A stretch of DNA of 62,137 nucleotides from an uncultured Prevotella sp. (lineage in GTDB: Bacteria; Bacteroidota; Bacteroidia; Bacteroidales; Bacteroidaceae). Where the stretch lies: contig CAAGGA010000125.1 of the NCBI GenBank assembly GCA_900769275.1, forward strand, positions 1 to 62,137, written 5' to 3'. The notes below the pieces were generated by a model. It was not told where the DNA came from. It ran no database searches and worked only from the letters and a program-made list of their open reading frames with translations. This document shows positions 51,835 through 60,738 of the stretch, one piece after another (position 1 is the stretch's first letter; every line of letters begins with the position of its first letter). A program made the translations under genes and the position numbers.

Positions 51835-52677
51835 TTAGTTGCTTTCGGCTTTTGAGCCGGTCACTTTTCTGCATTTTGCTATATATTTTTCTGCAAGCGT
51901 CCTTTCCTTGGACTCGGGGTATTCGTTGATGAATCCGTAGCATTCGTCTTCTGCGTCCTGATAGCGCTCCAGTCGTTTTGCATCTACGCTCGATTCTGCC
52001 AGTTGGTACTTGCTTTTCATGATGAGCGATGCAAAGTCTTCACGCAGCGAGGTGTAGGGATAGTCTTTCAGTACGTTCTGTGAGGTTACTATGCACGCTT
52101 CGTAGTTGTTGCCTCCATTGGTGCAGTTGCCGAAATATGTACCGAGGTTGTAATAGAGTTTTGCGGAATACAATTCTTTTTCGACGAGTTTGTCCTGTAG
52201 TTCGTAGAGACGGTTCTGGGCAAGCTCTTTCTTTTCGCTGAGGGGGTAGATGTCCATGAAGTCCTGATAGGCTCGCATGGCGGAATATGTCTCCGACTGG
52301 TCCAGACGTGGTTCTGGTGAGCAGTTGTAGAGGCTTTCTCCTATGAGGAAACTGGCCTGTTCGCAGAAGATGCCTTTGGGGTAGGATGAGGCATATTTCC
52401 TGAATATCTCCGCTGCTGACTCGTAGTCTTTGTCGTTGTAGGATGAAAGTCCGTAGAGGAAGAGGCATTCCTCTGCGTTGTCTGTCCCCCGCATCATGTG
52501 TATCATGTCGCCGAAGAGCGTTGCGGCCTGCAGGTATTTATGCTGTGCGAATTTCTCCTTGGCGAATTCATATCTGAATGTCCAGTCGTCTGACTTATAT
52601 ACGTTGTTGAATTCCGAAGCGCATCCTGTGAGGATGAATGCTGCCGACAGGAGGAAAACTGATGGTTTCTTTGACAT
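51835..52677 (-). CDS. bamD: Outer-membrane assembly lipoprotein BamD
   Basis: 280 residues from MSKKPSVFLLSAAFILTGC; lipidation at Cys19. Then TPR-type helices of YfiO/BamD: YEFAKEKFAQHKYLQAATLF, ECLFLYGLSSYNDKDYESAA, and the later YPESKERTLAEKYIAKCRK. Part of the BAM machine that inserts barrels. A longer frame to 52740 would include the -7 box (52711-52718) and was rejected. Confidence 0.9.
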   Translation of the reverse strand: MSKKPSVFLLSAAFILTGCASEFNNVYKSDDWTFRYEFAKEKFAQHKYLQAATLFGDMIHMMRGTDNAEECLFLYGLSSYNDKDYESAAEIFRKYASSYPKGIFCEQASFLIGESLYNCSPEPRLDQSETYSAMRAYQDFMDIYPLSEKKELAQNRLYELQDKLVEKELYSAKLYYNLGTYFGNCTNGGNNYEACIVTSQNVLKDYPYTSLREDFASLIMKSKYQLAESSVDAKRLERYQDAEDECYGFINEYPESKERTLAEKYIAKCRKVTGSKAESN

Positions 52678-52710
52678 TGGCTTTTGTTGAAGATACTTCT
52701 TTTCAGGGTG

Positions 52711-52718
52711 CAAAATTA
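52711..52718 (-). promoter_or_regulatory. Promoter -7 box of the bamD operon
   Basis: Minus-strand TAATTTTG, 34 bases above the bamD start. Confidence 0.6.
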
Positions 52719-52803
52719 CAAAAAATCCTTCTCTTTTCAAAGTTCTTGCGTCTTTTTTATGAAAAAACGGTGCTTTTATAACATTTATTTCATGGAAAAC
52801 CCT

Positions 52804-52811
52804 TATTTTTG
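52804..52811 (+). promoter_or_regulatory. Promoter -7 box of uvrB
   Basis: TATTTTTG ends 5 bases before the ATG at 52816. The message may start at or next to the start codon. Confidence 0.55.
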
Positions 52812-52815
52812 CAGT

Positions 52816-54849
52816 ATGAATGAATTTACATTGACCTCAAGGTTCAGTCCGACGGGTGACCAGCCTCAGGCTATCGACCAGCTTGTTGCCGGTATCATGA
52901 ACGGCGAGCGTGCTCAGGTGTTGCAGGGCGTGACGGGTTCAGGCAAGACGTTTACGATGGCTAACGTCATCGCCCGCGTCAATCGTCCCACGCTGATTCT
53001 CAGTCATAACAAGACACTGGCTGCCCAACTCTATGAGGAGATGAAGGGGTTTTTTCCTGACAATGCCGTGGAGTATTATGTGTCCTATTATGATTATTAC
53101 CAGCCGGAGGCGTATCTCCCTTCTACGGACACTTATATCGAAAAAGATCTTGCCATTAACGATGAGATTGACCGTCTGCGTCTTTCTGCGGTGTCGTCGC
53201 TTCTGTCCGGCAGAAAGGATGTCATAGTGGTGTCTTCCGTTTCCTGCATTTACGGTATGGGCGGACCGACGGCAATGCAGGGTTCTGTCATCAGTATCAA
53301 GAAGGGCGGGCGTGTGGTCAGGAATGATTTTCTCCGTCGGCTTGTCGATGCTCTTTACGTCAGGAATGACATAGCCCTTGAGCGGGGGGAGTTTCGCGTG
53401 AAAGGTGACAGCGTGGATATTTTCATGGCTTACAGCAACAATATTCTCCGTGTGACGTTCTGGGACGATGAGATAGAGAGTATCGAGGAACTTGACAGCA
53501 ATACTTTCGGGCGCATTGCGTCGTTTGATGATTATCAGATATTTCCAGCCAATCTTTTTGTTACGGACAGGAAGCAGGTGGATTCCGCCGTGCGCATGAT
53601 TCAGGATGACTTGTCCGAGCGGATTGACTATTTCCTTTCCATTGGTGACAATATTAGGGCGCAGCGTATCAAGGAGAGGGTGGAATACGATTTGGAGATG
53701 ATAAAGGAACTGGGTCATTGTTCCGGCATAGAGAATTATTCGCGCTATTTTGACGGTCGACAGCCCGGTGAACGTCCTTATTGTCTTTTTGATTTCTTTC
53801 CTGAGGATTTCGTCCTTATGGTTGACGAGAGTCACGTGACGATACCTCAGATTCGTGCTATGTACGGTGGTGACAGGGCACGCAAGCAGAATCTTGTGGA
53901 GTTCGGCTTCCGTCTGCCTGCCGCCTTTGACAACAGACCGATGCGTTTCGAGGAGTTCGAGTCTTTCGTCAAGCAGTGTATTTACGTCTCCGCTACTCCT
54001 GCGGACTATGAACTGGAACAGGCGGAGGGCGTTGTAGTAGAGCAGATTATCCGTCCTACGGGGCTTCTCGACCCGGATATTTCCGTGCGTCCGAGTGAAA
54101 ACCAGATGGATGACCTTTTAGAGGAAATCCGAATCAGGGTGGAACGGAGGGAAAGGGTGCTTGTCACTACGCTGACAAAGAATCTTGCCGAACTTCTTAC
54201 TGAGCATCTTCTGAACAATGGTGTCAAGACCAACTATATTCATTCTGATGTTGCTACTCTCGACCGTGTGCAGGTGCTGAGTGACCTGCGGGCTGGGGTG
54301 TATGACGTGCTTGTCGGTGTCAATCTGCTCCGTGAGGGACTGGACCTCCCAGAGGTGTCGCTTGTTGCCATACTTGATGCTGACAAGGAGGGTTTCCTGA
54401 GGTCGCACCGCAGTCTTACCCAGACGGCAGGCCGTGCGGCGAGGAATGTCAGCGGCATGGTCATCATGTATGCCGACACGATAACCGGAAGTATGCGGCA
54501 GACTATTGACGAGACGCTAAGACGGAGGCGGAAGCAGATGGAGTACAATGCCCTGCATGGCATTACGCCGAAGCAGATTGTAAAGAATGTTACAGGTTCT
54601 TCTCTGAAAGCCTCTGACAGTGCTGCTTCCAATGTTTCTCCCGGGGGCTATACTTCGTATGTCGAGAGGGATTCGTGCTCCATGGTTGCCGACCCAGTCA
54701 TGGGGACTATGTCCCGCAAGCAGTTGGAGGACTGCATTCTTTATACCACTCAGAAGATGCAGGAGGCAGCAAGGGATATGGATTTCCTGCAGGCTGCCCA
54801 ATACCGTGACGAGATTATACGGCTTCGTGAGAGGTTGTCATGTTGTTAA
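52816..54849 (+). CDS. uvrB: Excinuclease ABC subunit B
   Basis: 677 residues from MNEFTLTSRFSPTGDQPQAI. DNA damage verification helicase-like subunit of nucleotide excision repair. Walker A GVTGSGKTF near 38, the beta-hairpin YYDYYQPEAYLP near 90-101, DESHVTIPQI near 335, SATPADYEL near 395, LTKNLAELL, GLDLPEVSL, TAGRAARN, and a C-terminal UVR helix pair (QKMQEAARDMDFLQAAQYRD) that contacts UvrC. The longer frame to 52684 includes the bamD promoter and was rejected. A 15-bp tandem repeat follows at once. Confidence 0.95.
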   Translation: MNEFTLTSRFSPTGDQPQAIDQLVAGIMNGERAQVLQGVTGSGKTFTMANVIARVNRPTLILSHNKTLAAQLYEEMKGFFPDNAVEYYVSYYDYYQPEAYLPSTDTYIEKDLAINDEIDRLRLSAVSSLLSGRKDVIVVSSVSCIYGMGGPTAMQGSVISIKKGGRVVRNDFLRRLVDALYVRNDIALERGEFRVKGDSVDIFMAYSNNILRVTFWDDEIESIEELDSNTFGRIASFDDYQIFPANLFVTDRKQVDSAVRMIQDDLSERIDYFLSIGDNIRAQRIKERVEYDLEMIKELGHCSGIENYSRYFDGRQPGERPYCLFDFFPEDFVLMVDESHVTIPQIRAMYGGDRARKQNLVEFGFRLPAAFDNRPMRFEEFESFVKQCIYVSATPADYELEQAEGVVVEQIIRPTGLLDPDISVRPSENQMDDLLEEIRIRVERRERVLVTTLTKNLAELLTEHLLNNGVKTNYIHSDVATLDRVQVLSDLRAGVYDVLVGVNLLREGLDLPEVSLVAILDADKEGFLRSHRSLTQTAGRAARNVSGMVIMYADTITGSMRQTIDETLRRRRKQMEYNALHGITPKQIVKNVTGSSLKASDSAASNVSPGGYTSYVERDSCSMVADPVMGTMSRKQLEDCILYTTQKMQEAARDMDFLQAAQYRDEIIRLRERLSCC

Positions 54850-54954
54850 GGCAGGTTCTATTAAGGGTGGTTCTGTTAAGGGTGGTTCTATTAAGGGTGG
54901 TTCTGTTAAGGGTGGTTCTGGTAAGGGTGGTTCTGTTAAGGGTGGTTCTGGTAA
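54850..54954. repeat. Seven-copy 15-bp tandem repeat after uvrB
   Basis: Units of the type GGGTGGTTCTGTTAA with G/A/T changes at one place. It is 105 bp and begins 1 base after the uvrB stop. Being 15 bp, all frames stay open, which creates false pentapeptide-repeat frames on both strands. Confidence 0.9.
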
Positions 54955-54972
54955 TTTGGTATGGTAGCCTGT

Positions 54973-57900
54973 CTATCTCGCCACCTCTTTCAGGAATATG
55001 GCATCTAAGGTCCATGTGGCGCAGGAGTTGGTAGAAATTATGTCCTTTGGCGAGAGAGGAGTGTACCTCATGTCCTGTTCGGCGGATTCGAGGATGTCGC
55101 GGTTGCCTGTCTTCCAGAAGGTATAGGCTTGCAGTCGCGGTATCTTGAATTTATTCTTGGAAATCTCCCATGCTTTTTTCTTGTATTGGGTGGCATGCTC
55201 CAGCCACGCCTTGTTCCATTCTTTGCAGTCGATGCTGAGCATCATTTCGTTCATCATCTCGAAACCTCCCATTATGGTCATGAGGTGGTTGGTGTTCTGC
55301 ACGGCGGAGTCGCCCTCCCATGTGACGATGCCGGTAGCGGGGTTGTATCCCAGTGCTTTCGGTCCGGAGAAGAGTCCATGTGGCAGGGCGGCAATACTCT
55401 TCATTCCTGCCAGTATCTTGTCAAGGTATCTGGGGTTTCCCGTGCGTTCCCATTCTGTAAACCAGTTGCCTGCATACGCCATCCAGTCAGGACCGATGCG
55501 CAGCCGTGCAGGGGCTGTGCAGGGGTATTGTGCGCTTCTTGGCTGAGCTGAGCGCATGGGGTCGAGCGTATAAAGTAGGGTGTCGGCATCGCGTACTTCG
55601 GTCATCAGGTCTCCTGCCCGTTCGTCAGCCGTGAGATAATGCAGGAATCGGTTCCAGAAAGCCTGTGATATGCGTGCCTCCTTTGCGCCGCATCCCCAGT
55701 GGGAGACGTTATGTCGTGAGCCGAGACCGGAGTGCGGGCCTGAGTGATAGCAATCCACTTCCGCCGTGTGGCGTGTCATGGCAACTGCCATGCGCCAGTA
55801 TTCTGCATCCCCCGAACGCAGGAAGTTGTACCACAACATGGCATTGGAGGCAAGTTCCGTATTGTCCCACGCATATCCTCCCACGTCGTATCTCCATTGC
55901 TGGCGTGAACGGTCGTAGGTGTGCATCACGTCACCGTAATCGAAGAATCCGTACCATGAATGCTTCTCCTGCTCCGAGATGTAGAAATCAGCAATCTCCC
56001 GTATTTCTTCGTCTCTGCGGTCGCCGTCAGGCAGGCTCCATATTCCGAAGGCTTTGCGGCTGTGCAGGTATTCCGGAGTAGGCATGAGGGCTTGGCGGGG
56101 TTGGTATGTCTCGCGTGAATTGACGTCAGCGGTGTCGGGTGCGAGATAGATGACGGAGGTGCGTGCAATGCCCTCTGCTGTACTCATGCCCGGCTGTACA
56201 TCCTCGTAGGCGGCTTCTAGTGAGTGTGCCGTCGTGTCATAGTGCGCAAATGACTTTGCTTCTGCTTCGGGGCTCCATAGCCATAGGGAGATGACAGCCT
56301 CGTCGCTCCGGGCTTTGTCCACTTGCAGCGTGGAGGGGTATGACTGCCAGAAGTCGGTGAGCGTCAGTTTCATCGAGGTTATGCCGTCGCCTGCCATGAC
56401 CACTCCGGGTGAGCGTCTCCCCTCCATCGTTCCTATCCATGGAGAGCGGGCGGTGGCGCGCTTGCGTATTGAGAATGCGTTTGGTGAGATTTGCGAGAGG
56501 CGGAAGCCGTCCCATGAGGCGAGTTGCGCTGTAATAGCCTTGCTTTTCTCGTCTCTCGGGTTGCCTTTTCCGTCCACGCTGATGGGTCTTCTTGCTATGA
56601 GAGGCTTGACGGAGAATGACTGGAAGCTGGAGTCGTCTCTTGCGAAGCTGACTCTTCTGAGATAATCGGGCTGCCGCATAGGTATTGCGGCTCTTAAGCC
56701 GAGTGATGACAATCCGTTGGTGTTCAATTCTTTATCTACGAGGAGCGTGTGTACTATTTTTATCTCGCTGCTTCCCCTGTATGCGTATATCCGCAGTGTG
56801 AATTTCTCTCCGTCTATTCTGACACAGGCTCTGTTCGTCCCGTTCTGTTCAAGGATTGTCCGTGAAGGTCTCTGTTTTATGTCATTGGCTTCTATCCATA
56901 TTTGTCCCGAGGATTTCAGTCCGGCTACCGTGATGCTGTCGATGATGTCATCGGAATTTCTGGAGATATGGACGGTGGCTTTTCCCGTGTTTATCACGAT
57001 TCTGTCGGTGTCTTCTTGTGCTACAGGCTGTGTTTTCTGTGGCTTGTTTTTTCTTTTTGCTATGGTCAGGAGGCACGAGTCGGTATTCTCGGGTATTACT
57101 CCCGCAACGGCTTTCCATTTTATGCTGCCGTCTTCCCAATAGGCGAGGTTCCATTCATCATGCGGTATCTGTCGGTTGTCCGCCGTTGCAAGTAGGAGGT
57201 TGTCGTCAGTCTTCAGTTCGCCTTTGAGGAAAGGTACGCCGAAAGTCTGCGGTGATGGCGAGGGGTTTGCCTGTCCTCCTGTCCACCGTATGGTTATGGG
57301 TGTACCTGTAATCGGTGACTCTTGGCAGGAGAAATTCTTCAGCTGTGCGTGGGCGAGGGTGGTGCGGAATCCGAAATAACCTTGGTTGAGGGGGTGGATG
57401 TCCACGTAATCCACTATACATTCCCCGTCAATATAGTATTTCACCGTTCCGAAGTGTTGCTCTATTCTGACGTGATACCAATGGTTCGGTATGAGGAGGT
57501 GTGCCGGGTCGGTATATTCTCTGATTATTTCCGGGCGGTAAGCTGTGTCGTCTATCCCCCGTGCGTCTCCTGTATAGCGGCGGAAGCGTGTCGTGGTATT
57601 GTGGTTTCCGCCGTAGCCTAAATAGTAGAGTGAGAGGGAATATTGGTTGATGAAGATGCCTTTTCGCTTGTTGATGCCTGCAAATACGTTGCCGTCTTTT
57701 TGTTCCGGGTCGGTTGCCATCCAGAAGCAGTTGAGGTCGGAGAGCCTGTTCCAGCTGTTGTCGTTCCCCTCTGCCACGACTATCCTGGCATCGTATTCTA
57801 TCGTCGTGTTGCCTTTCATCAGCCGTCTGTTCCATAGGGTCAGACCTTTTGGGGCAATGATGTCTATCGTGCCGTCGGGACAGAGGGTTACTTTGCTGTC

Positions 57901-57999
57901 CTTGCTTTCCGCCTCCGTTACCCAGTTGTCAGACAGCTTCTTGGCTGACAGGGTGGCTGACAGCATTAGTAATAGGGCGAAAAGGATGGTTCTTGTCAT
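54973..57999 (-). CDS. Secreted exo-rhamnogalacturonan lyase-like protein (DUF6250 + PcRGLX/YetA-like)
   Basis: 1008 residues from MTRTILFALLLMLSATLSAK. Residues 20-215 look like a DUF6250 laminin/concanavalin-type domain (ITIEYDARIVVAEGNDNSWN, IPNHWYHVRIEQHFGTVKYY). The remainder fits the PcRGLX/YetA polysaccharide-lyase group (PL26-like), with WGCGAKEARISQAFWNRFLH and GLGSRHNVSHWG near 760-790 and a helical barrel to the end. Likely removes pectin rhamnogalacturonan units in the periplasm or on the surface. Its ATG overlaps the aroC stop as ATGA. Confidence 0.72.
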   Translation of the reverse strand: MTRTILFALLLMLSATLSAKKLSDNWVTEAESKDSKVTLCPDGTIDIIAPKGLTLWNRRLMKGNTTIEYDARIVVAEGNDNSWNRLSDLNCFWMATDPEQKDGNVFAGINKRKGIFINQYSLSLYYLGYGGNHNTTTRFRRYTGDARGIDDTAYRPEIIREYTDPAHLLIPNHWYHVRIEQHFGTVKYYIDGECIVDYVDIHPLNQGYFGFRTTLAHAQLKNFSCQESPITGTPITIRWTGGQANPSPSPQTFGVPFLKGELKTDDNLLLATADNRQIPHDEWNLAYWEDGSIKWKAVAGVIPENTDSCLLTIAKRKNKPQKTQPVAQEDTDRIVINTGKATVHISRNSDDIIDSITVAGLKSSGQIWIEANDIKQRPSRTILEQNGTNRACVRIDGEKFTLRIYAYRGSSEIKIVHTLLVDKELNTNGLSSLGLRAAIPMRQPDYLRRVSFARDDSSFQSFSVKPLIARRPISVDGKGNPRDEKSKAITAQLASWDGFRLSQISPNAFSIRKRATARSPWIGTMEGRRSPGVVMAGDGITSMKLTLTDFWQSYPSTLQVDKARSDEAVISLWLWSPEAEAKSFAHYDTTAHSLEAAYEDVQPGMSTAEGIARTSVIYLAPDTADVNSRETYQPRQALMPTPEYLHSRKAFGIWSLPDGDRRDEEIREIADFYISEQEKHSWYGFFDYGDVMHTYDRSRQQWRYDVGGYAWDNTELASNAMLWYNFLRSGDAEYWRMAVAMTRHTAEVDCYHSGPHSGLGSRHNVSHWGCGAKEARISQAFWNRFLHYLTADERAGDLMTEVRDADTLLYTLDPMRSAQPRSAQYPCTAPARLRIGPDWMAYAGNWFTEWERTGNPRYLDKILAGMKSIAALPHGLFSGPKALGYNPATGIVTWEGDSAVQNTNHLMTIMGGFEMMNEMMLSIDCKEWNKAWLEHATQYKKKAWEISKNKFKIPRLQAYTFWKTGNRDILESAEQDMRYTPLSPKDIISTNSCATWTLDAIFLKEVAR

Positions 58000-59072
58000 A
58001 GACGGGTGGTTTTGTTCTGAAGGTAGGCATCGAGTATGGTCATTGCAGCCATGGCTTCGACGATGGGGACTGCGCGCGGCAGTACGCATGGGTCGTGTCT
58101 TCCTCTGGCTTTCAGCGTGGTGGGATTGCCTTGCTTATCGACTGTCTGCTGTTCCATGAGGATTGTTGCCACGGGTTTGAAAGCTACCCGGAAGAAGATG
58201 TCTTCTCCGTTGGATATTCCGCCCTGTATTCCACCGCTGTGATTGGTCAGGGTGCGGATGTTGCCGTCGGCATCGGTGATGAAGCGGTCATTCTGTCGTG
58301 ACCCTGACTGCGCGACTCCTCCGAAGCCTTCACCGTATTCGAAGCCTTTTGCAGCATTGATGCTGAGCATGGCATGGGCGAGGACAGCGTGCAGTTTGTC
58401 AAATTCCGGTTCGCCGAGACCTGCGGGGCATCCTTTGACGATGCAGGTGATGACTCCGCCCACCGTGTCGCCTTTTGCCTTTACCTCGCTGATGAACCGT
58501 TCCATCTCTTCGGCTTTCTCCAGGTCGGGACATCGCACGGCATTGGTTTCCGTGAGGCTGAGGTCGTAATGCCTGTAGTCCTCTTCGAGACGAATCTCGC
58601 CGACCTGTGACGTATATGCCTGCACGGAGACTCCTATCTGCCGCAGTGCGAGTTTCGCCAATGCTCCTGCCACGCACCTGCCTATGGTTATTCGGGCTGA
58701 TGTCCTGCCTCCTCCGCGATGGTCACGTATTCCGTATTTCGTCTGGTATGTGTAGTCGGCGTGTGACGGACGGAACGTGCAGCGCATATTCTCATAGTCC
58801 TGAGAGTGCTGGTTCGTGTTCCTGACGATGAATCCTATGGGGCATCCGGTCGATTTTCCCTCGAAGACCCCTGAGAGAAATTCTACCTTGTCTGCTTCGT
58901 TGCGTGACGTGGTGATTTTGCTCTGTCCCGGTCTTCTGCGTGACAGTTCCGCCTGCACGAAATCCATGTCGATGTCAATGCCGGCAGGCATTCCATCTAC
59001 CACGCCGCCTATAGCGCTGCCGTGGCTTTCTCCGAATGTCGTTATCGTGAAGATTTTTCCGAAAGTGTTCAT
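57996..59072 (-). CDS. aroC: Chorismate synthase
   Basis: 358 residues from MNTFGKIFTITTFGESHG. Converts EPSP to chorismate with reduced FMN. Family signatures: GESHGSAIGGVVDGMPAG near 14, DHRGGGRTSARIT near 120, the CIVKGCPAGLGEP region, QSGSRQNDRF and NHSGGIQGGISNGEDI near 295-310, and RHDPCVLPRAVPIVEAMAA near 332. Starts earlier in frame add an unlike segment. Stop overlaps the lyase start. It follows the SlyD-type gene by 19 bases. Confidence 0.95.
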   Translation of the reverse strand: MNTFGKIFTITTFGESHGSAIGGVVDGMPAGIDIDMDFVQAELSRRRPGQSKITTSRNEADKVEFLSGVFEGKSTGCPIGFIVRNTNQHSQDYENMRCTFRPSHADYTYQTKYGIRDHRGGGRTSARITIGRCVAGALAKLALRQIGVSVQAYTSQVGEIRLEEDYRHYDLSLTETNAVRCPDLEKAEEMERFISEVKAKGDTVGGVITCIVKGCPAGLGEPEFDKLHAVLAHAMLSINAAKGFEYGEGFGGVAQSGSRQNDRFITDADGNIRTLTNHSGGIQGGISNGEDIFFRVAFKPVATILMEQQTVDKQGNPTTLKARGRHDPCVLPRAVPIVEAMAAMTILDAYLQNKTTRL

Positions 59073-59091
59073 GAGGTAAGGTGGTAACGGG

Positions 59092-59724
59092 TTATTCACA
59101 CTTGTCTTCCTGACAGCCGTTTTGGCAGTCGCCCTGACAGCCGCCATCGCATTCTCCGCCGCAATTGCCGCATTCTCCGCCGCAATTGCCGCATTCTCCG
59201 CCGCAATTGCCGCATCCTCCGCTGCATCCTCCGCTCATGTGGCTTACCATTGCCTGTATCTCTGCATTTGTCGTCTCGCGTTTCTCCACCACGCTGCCCG
59301 TAAAGTTCAGCGTCTTGCCTGCAAGGGGATGATTGAGGTCTATCCTGACTTTTTTCTCGGAGATAGCCAGCACCCGTCCCATGAAGCGGTTGCCATCGGC
59401 ATTCTGCAGCGGTACTATGGCATCGATGTAGATATGCTCGGTGTCCAGTTTTCCGTCAATGCAGAAGATGTTTTTGTCGAGTTCCACGATGCGTTCCTGA
59501 TAGTGTTCTCCGTATGCTTCATCTTTCTCCAAAACGAAGTCGAAACTGTCTCCGACTTCGAGGCAGGTGATGTTTTCCTCAAAGCGGGGCAGCGTCATGG
59601 AGAGCCCTGAAATGAATCGGAACGGTTGTCCGGCAGGAGCTTCCTCCACCATTGTTTTTTCTCCGTCAGTTATCGTGTAGAGCTTGTATGCGACTCCGTA
59701 GGTGTAGTTCTTGTTTTCTTCCAT
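59092..59724 (-). CDS. SlyD-like FKBP peptidyl-prolyl isomerase with Cys-rich tail
   Basis: 210 residues. N-terminal FKBP core and insert-in-flap domain as in SlyD: FRFISGLSMTLPRFEENITCLEVGDSFDFVL (landmark), EAYGEHYQERIVEL, DLNHPLAGKTLNFTGSVV (family mark HPLAGKTL). The last ~45 residues are rich in Cys and Gly: GGCSGGCGNCGGE then three ECGNCGG units and CDGGCQGDCQNGC, clearly a metal-binding tail, comparable to the His/Cys tail of SlyD. The 21-bp DNA repeat is at 59149-59211. A TACCTTTG box at 59859-59866 gives a leader of ~130 bases with TGTTG iterons. Confidence 0.88.
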   Translation of the reverse strand: MEENKNYTYGVAYKLYTITDGEKTMVEEAPAGQPFRFISGLSMTLPRFEENITCLEVGDSFDFVLEKDEAYGEHYQERIVELDKNIFCIDGKLDTEHIYIDAIVPLQNADGNRFMGRVLAISEKKVRIDLNHPLAGKTLNFTGSVVEKRETTNAEIQAMVSHMSGGCSGGCGNCGGECGNCGGECGNCGGECDGGCQGDCQNGCQEDKCE

Positions 59725-59904
59725 CGTTTTGTTGTTGTTTTGTTGTTTTGTTGTTTAGTTGTTTAGTTGGTTGCTTGGTTGATGGCATTCGCCTCCATTG
59801 CCAAGACAGGCAGCCATACAACTGAACTGGTGAACCGTCTGACCGTAAATAAACTATGCAAAGGTAATGAAAAAATATGACAATACAAAATATTCTGTCA
59901 GGAA
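59725..59904 (-). promoter_or_regulatory. Leader and promoter of the SlyD-aroC-lyase genes
   Basis: Minus-strand TACCTTTG at 59859-59866. Between it and the ATG are repeated TTGTTG/TAGTTG motifs (59735-59785) and a GGCAGCC-rich stretch. No hairpin core like the iteron family. Confidence 0.5.
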
Positions 59905-60411
59905 TTATGGTCTCTGACAGAATATTTTCTGGTATTCGTCTTCAAAATTCGGTGTGAAGACCCCTGTTCCGATATTGGAGAGTATTTCTTCGCGAGTCCA
60001 GAACCTGCCGCCCTGCAGCTCTTCGGGGTTGGGGATTATCTCTCCGTCGTATATGGCTTTGTGTACGTGAACCAGTTCTCTTTCACGTTTGCCTTCAAAG
60101 ATGTATCTGCACAGGAATTCGGGTGTGAAGTCTGTGATGCCCAATTCTTCCCGTACTTCCCTGCGGAGAGCTTCGCCGATGTTTTCTCCGTAGTCCACGT
60201 GGCCGCCTGTTGCGGTGTCCCATTTCCCTGGCTGTATGTCTTTCCATTCCGGTCGGTGCTGTAGGTACAGTTCTCCCTTGCCGTTGAATACGTGCAGGTG
60301 CACTACAGGGTGCAGGACTTTTGTGCCGTCATGCGCTTCCCGTCGTGATATTTTTCCAATTACTTCTCCCTGTTCGTTCACTACAGGAAACAATTCCTCT
60401 TGATTGTCCAT
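59905..60411 (-). CDS. Nudix hydrolase
   Basis: 168 residues. The Nudix box is complete: GGHVDYGENIGEALRREVREE followed by LGI (Gx5Ex7REUxEExGU), quoted here as landmark near 68-92. N-terminal ELFPVVNEQGEVIGKISRRE and HLHVFNGKGELYLQHRPEW resemble the isopentenyl-diphosphate isomerase/ADP-ribose-like subgroup. Substrate unknown. The nearest promoter upstream (60813-60820) would leave a leader of ~400 bases across MITE copy 3 and the iteron element. Confidence 0.85.
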   Translation of the reverse strand: MDNQEELFPVVNEQGEVIGKISRREAHDGTKVLHPVVHLHVFNGKGELYLQHRPEWKDIQPGKWDTATGGHVDYGENIGEALRREVREELGITDFTPEFLCRYIFEGKRERELVHVHKAIYDGEIIPNPEELQGGRFWTREEILSNIGTGVFTPNFEDEYQKIFCQRP

Positions 60412-60474
60412 TGGAGGTGGGGGTGTGGTTTTATGGTTGTGCGTTTTTTTTGGGGGGCGGTTGAGCGGTTTTAT

Positions 60475-60636
60475 CCCAAATCGGTCATTAGTGTTATGAT
60501 GATAACAACTCTTGTTTTTGAACAGATGTCTCTACGTTTTGAGGGTGCAATGGGGTTCCATTGTAACCGAAAAACGGAAAGGCAAATGACAAAAAGAAAG
60601 TTTGTTAGCGCATAATAGTCTAATGGCCGATTTGGG
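60475..60636 (+). mobile_element. 162-bp MITE-like element, copy 3
   Basis: CCCAAATCGGTCATTAG at the left and its inverted match at the right. Holds the 39-codon frame 60496-60615 (MMITTLVFEQ ... TKRKFVSA). Flanks contain GGTTTTAT/GGTTGTGCGG iterons, so it seems to sit inside the left arm of iteron element d. Confidence 0.85.
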
Positions 60637-60640
60637 TTTC

Positions 60641-60738
60641 TGGTTGTGCGGAGGGTTGTGAAGGCTGTCGGTACATTCCGTAAACCCCTGTAACCCCATA
60701 GCCCTATAACCTATGACCGTAAAACCCCTAAACCGTAT
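60641..60738. repeat. Iteron hairpin element, copy d
   Basis: Core at 60647-60682 (GCGGAGGGTTGTGAAGGCT then ATTCCGTA), followed by CCTGTAACC/CCTATAACC-type iterons. Its left arm appears split by MITE copy 3 and continues near 60425-60474. Confidence 0.65.

Noticed and set aside
54815..55015. Minus-strand frame with TLNRT-type pentapeptide repeats after uvrB
   Set aside because: It is the reverse reading of the 15-bp DNA repeat; all frames stay open there by unit length.
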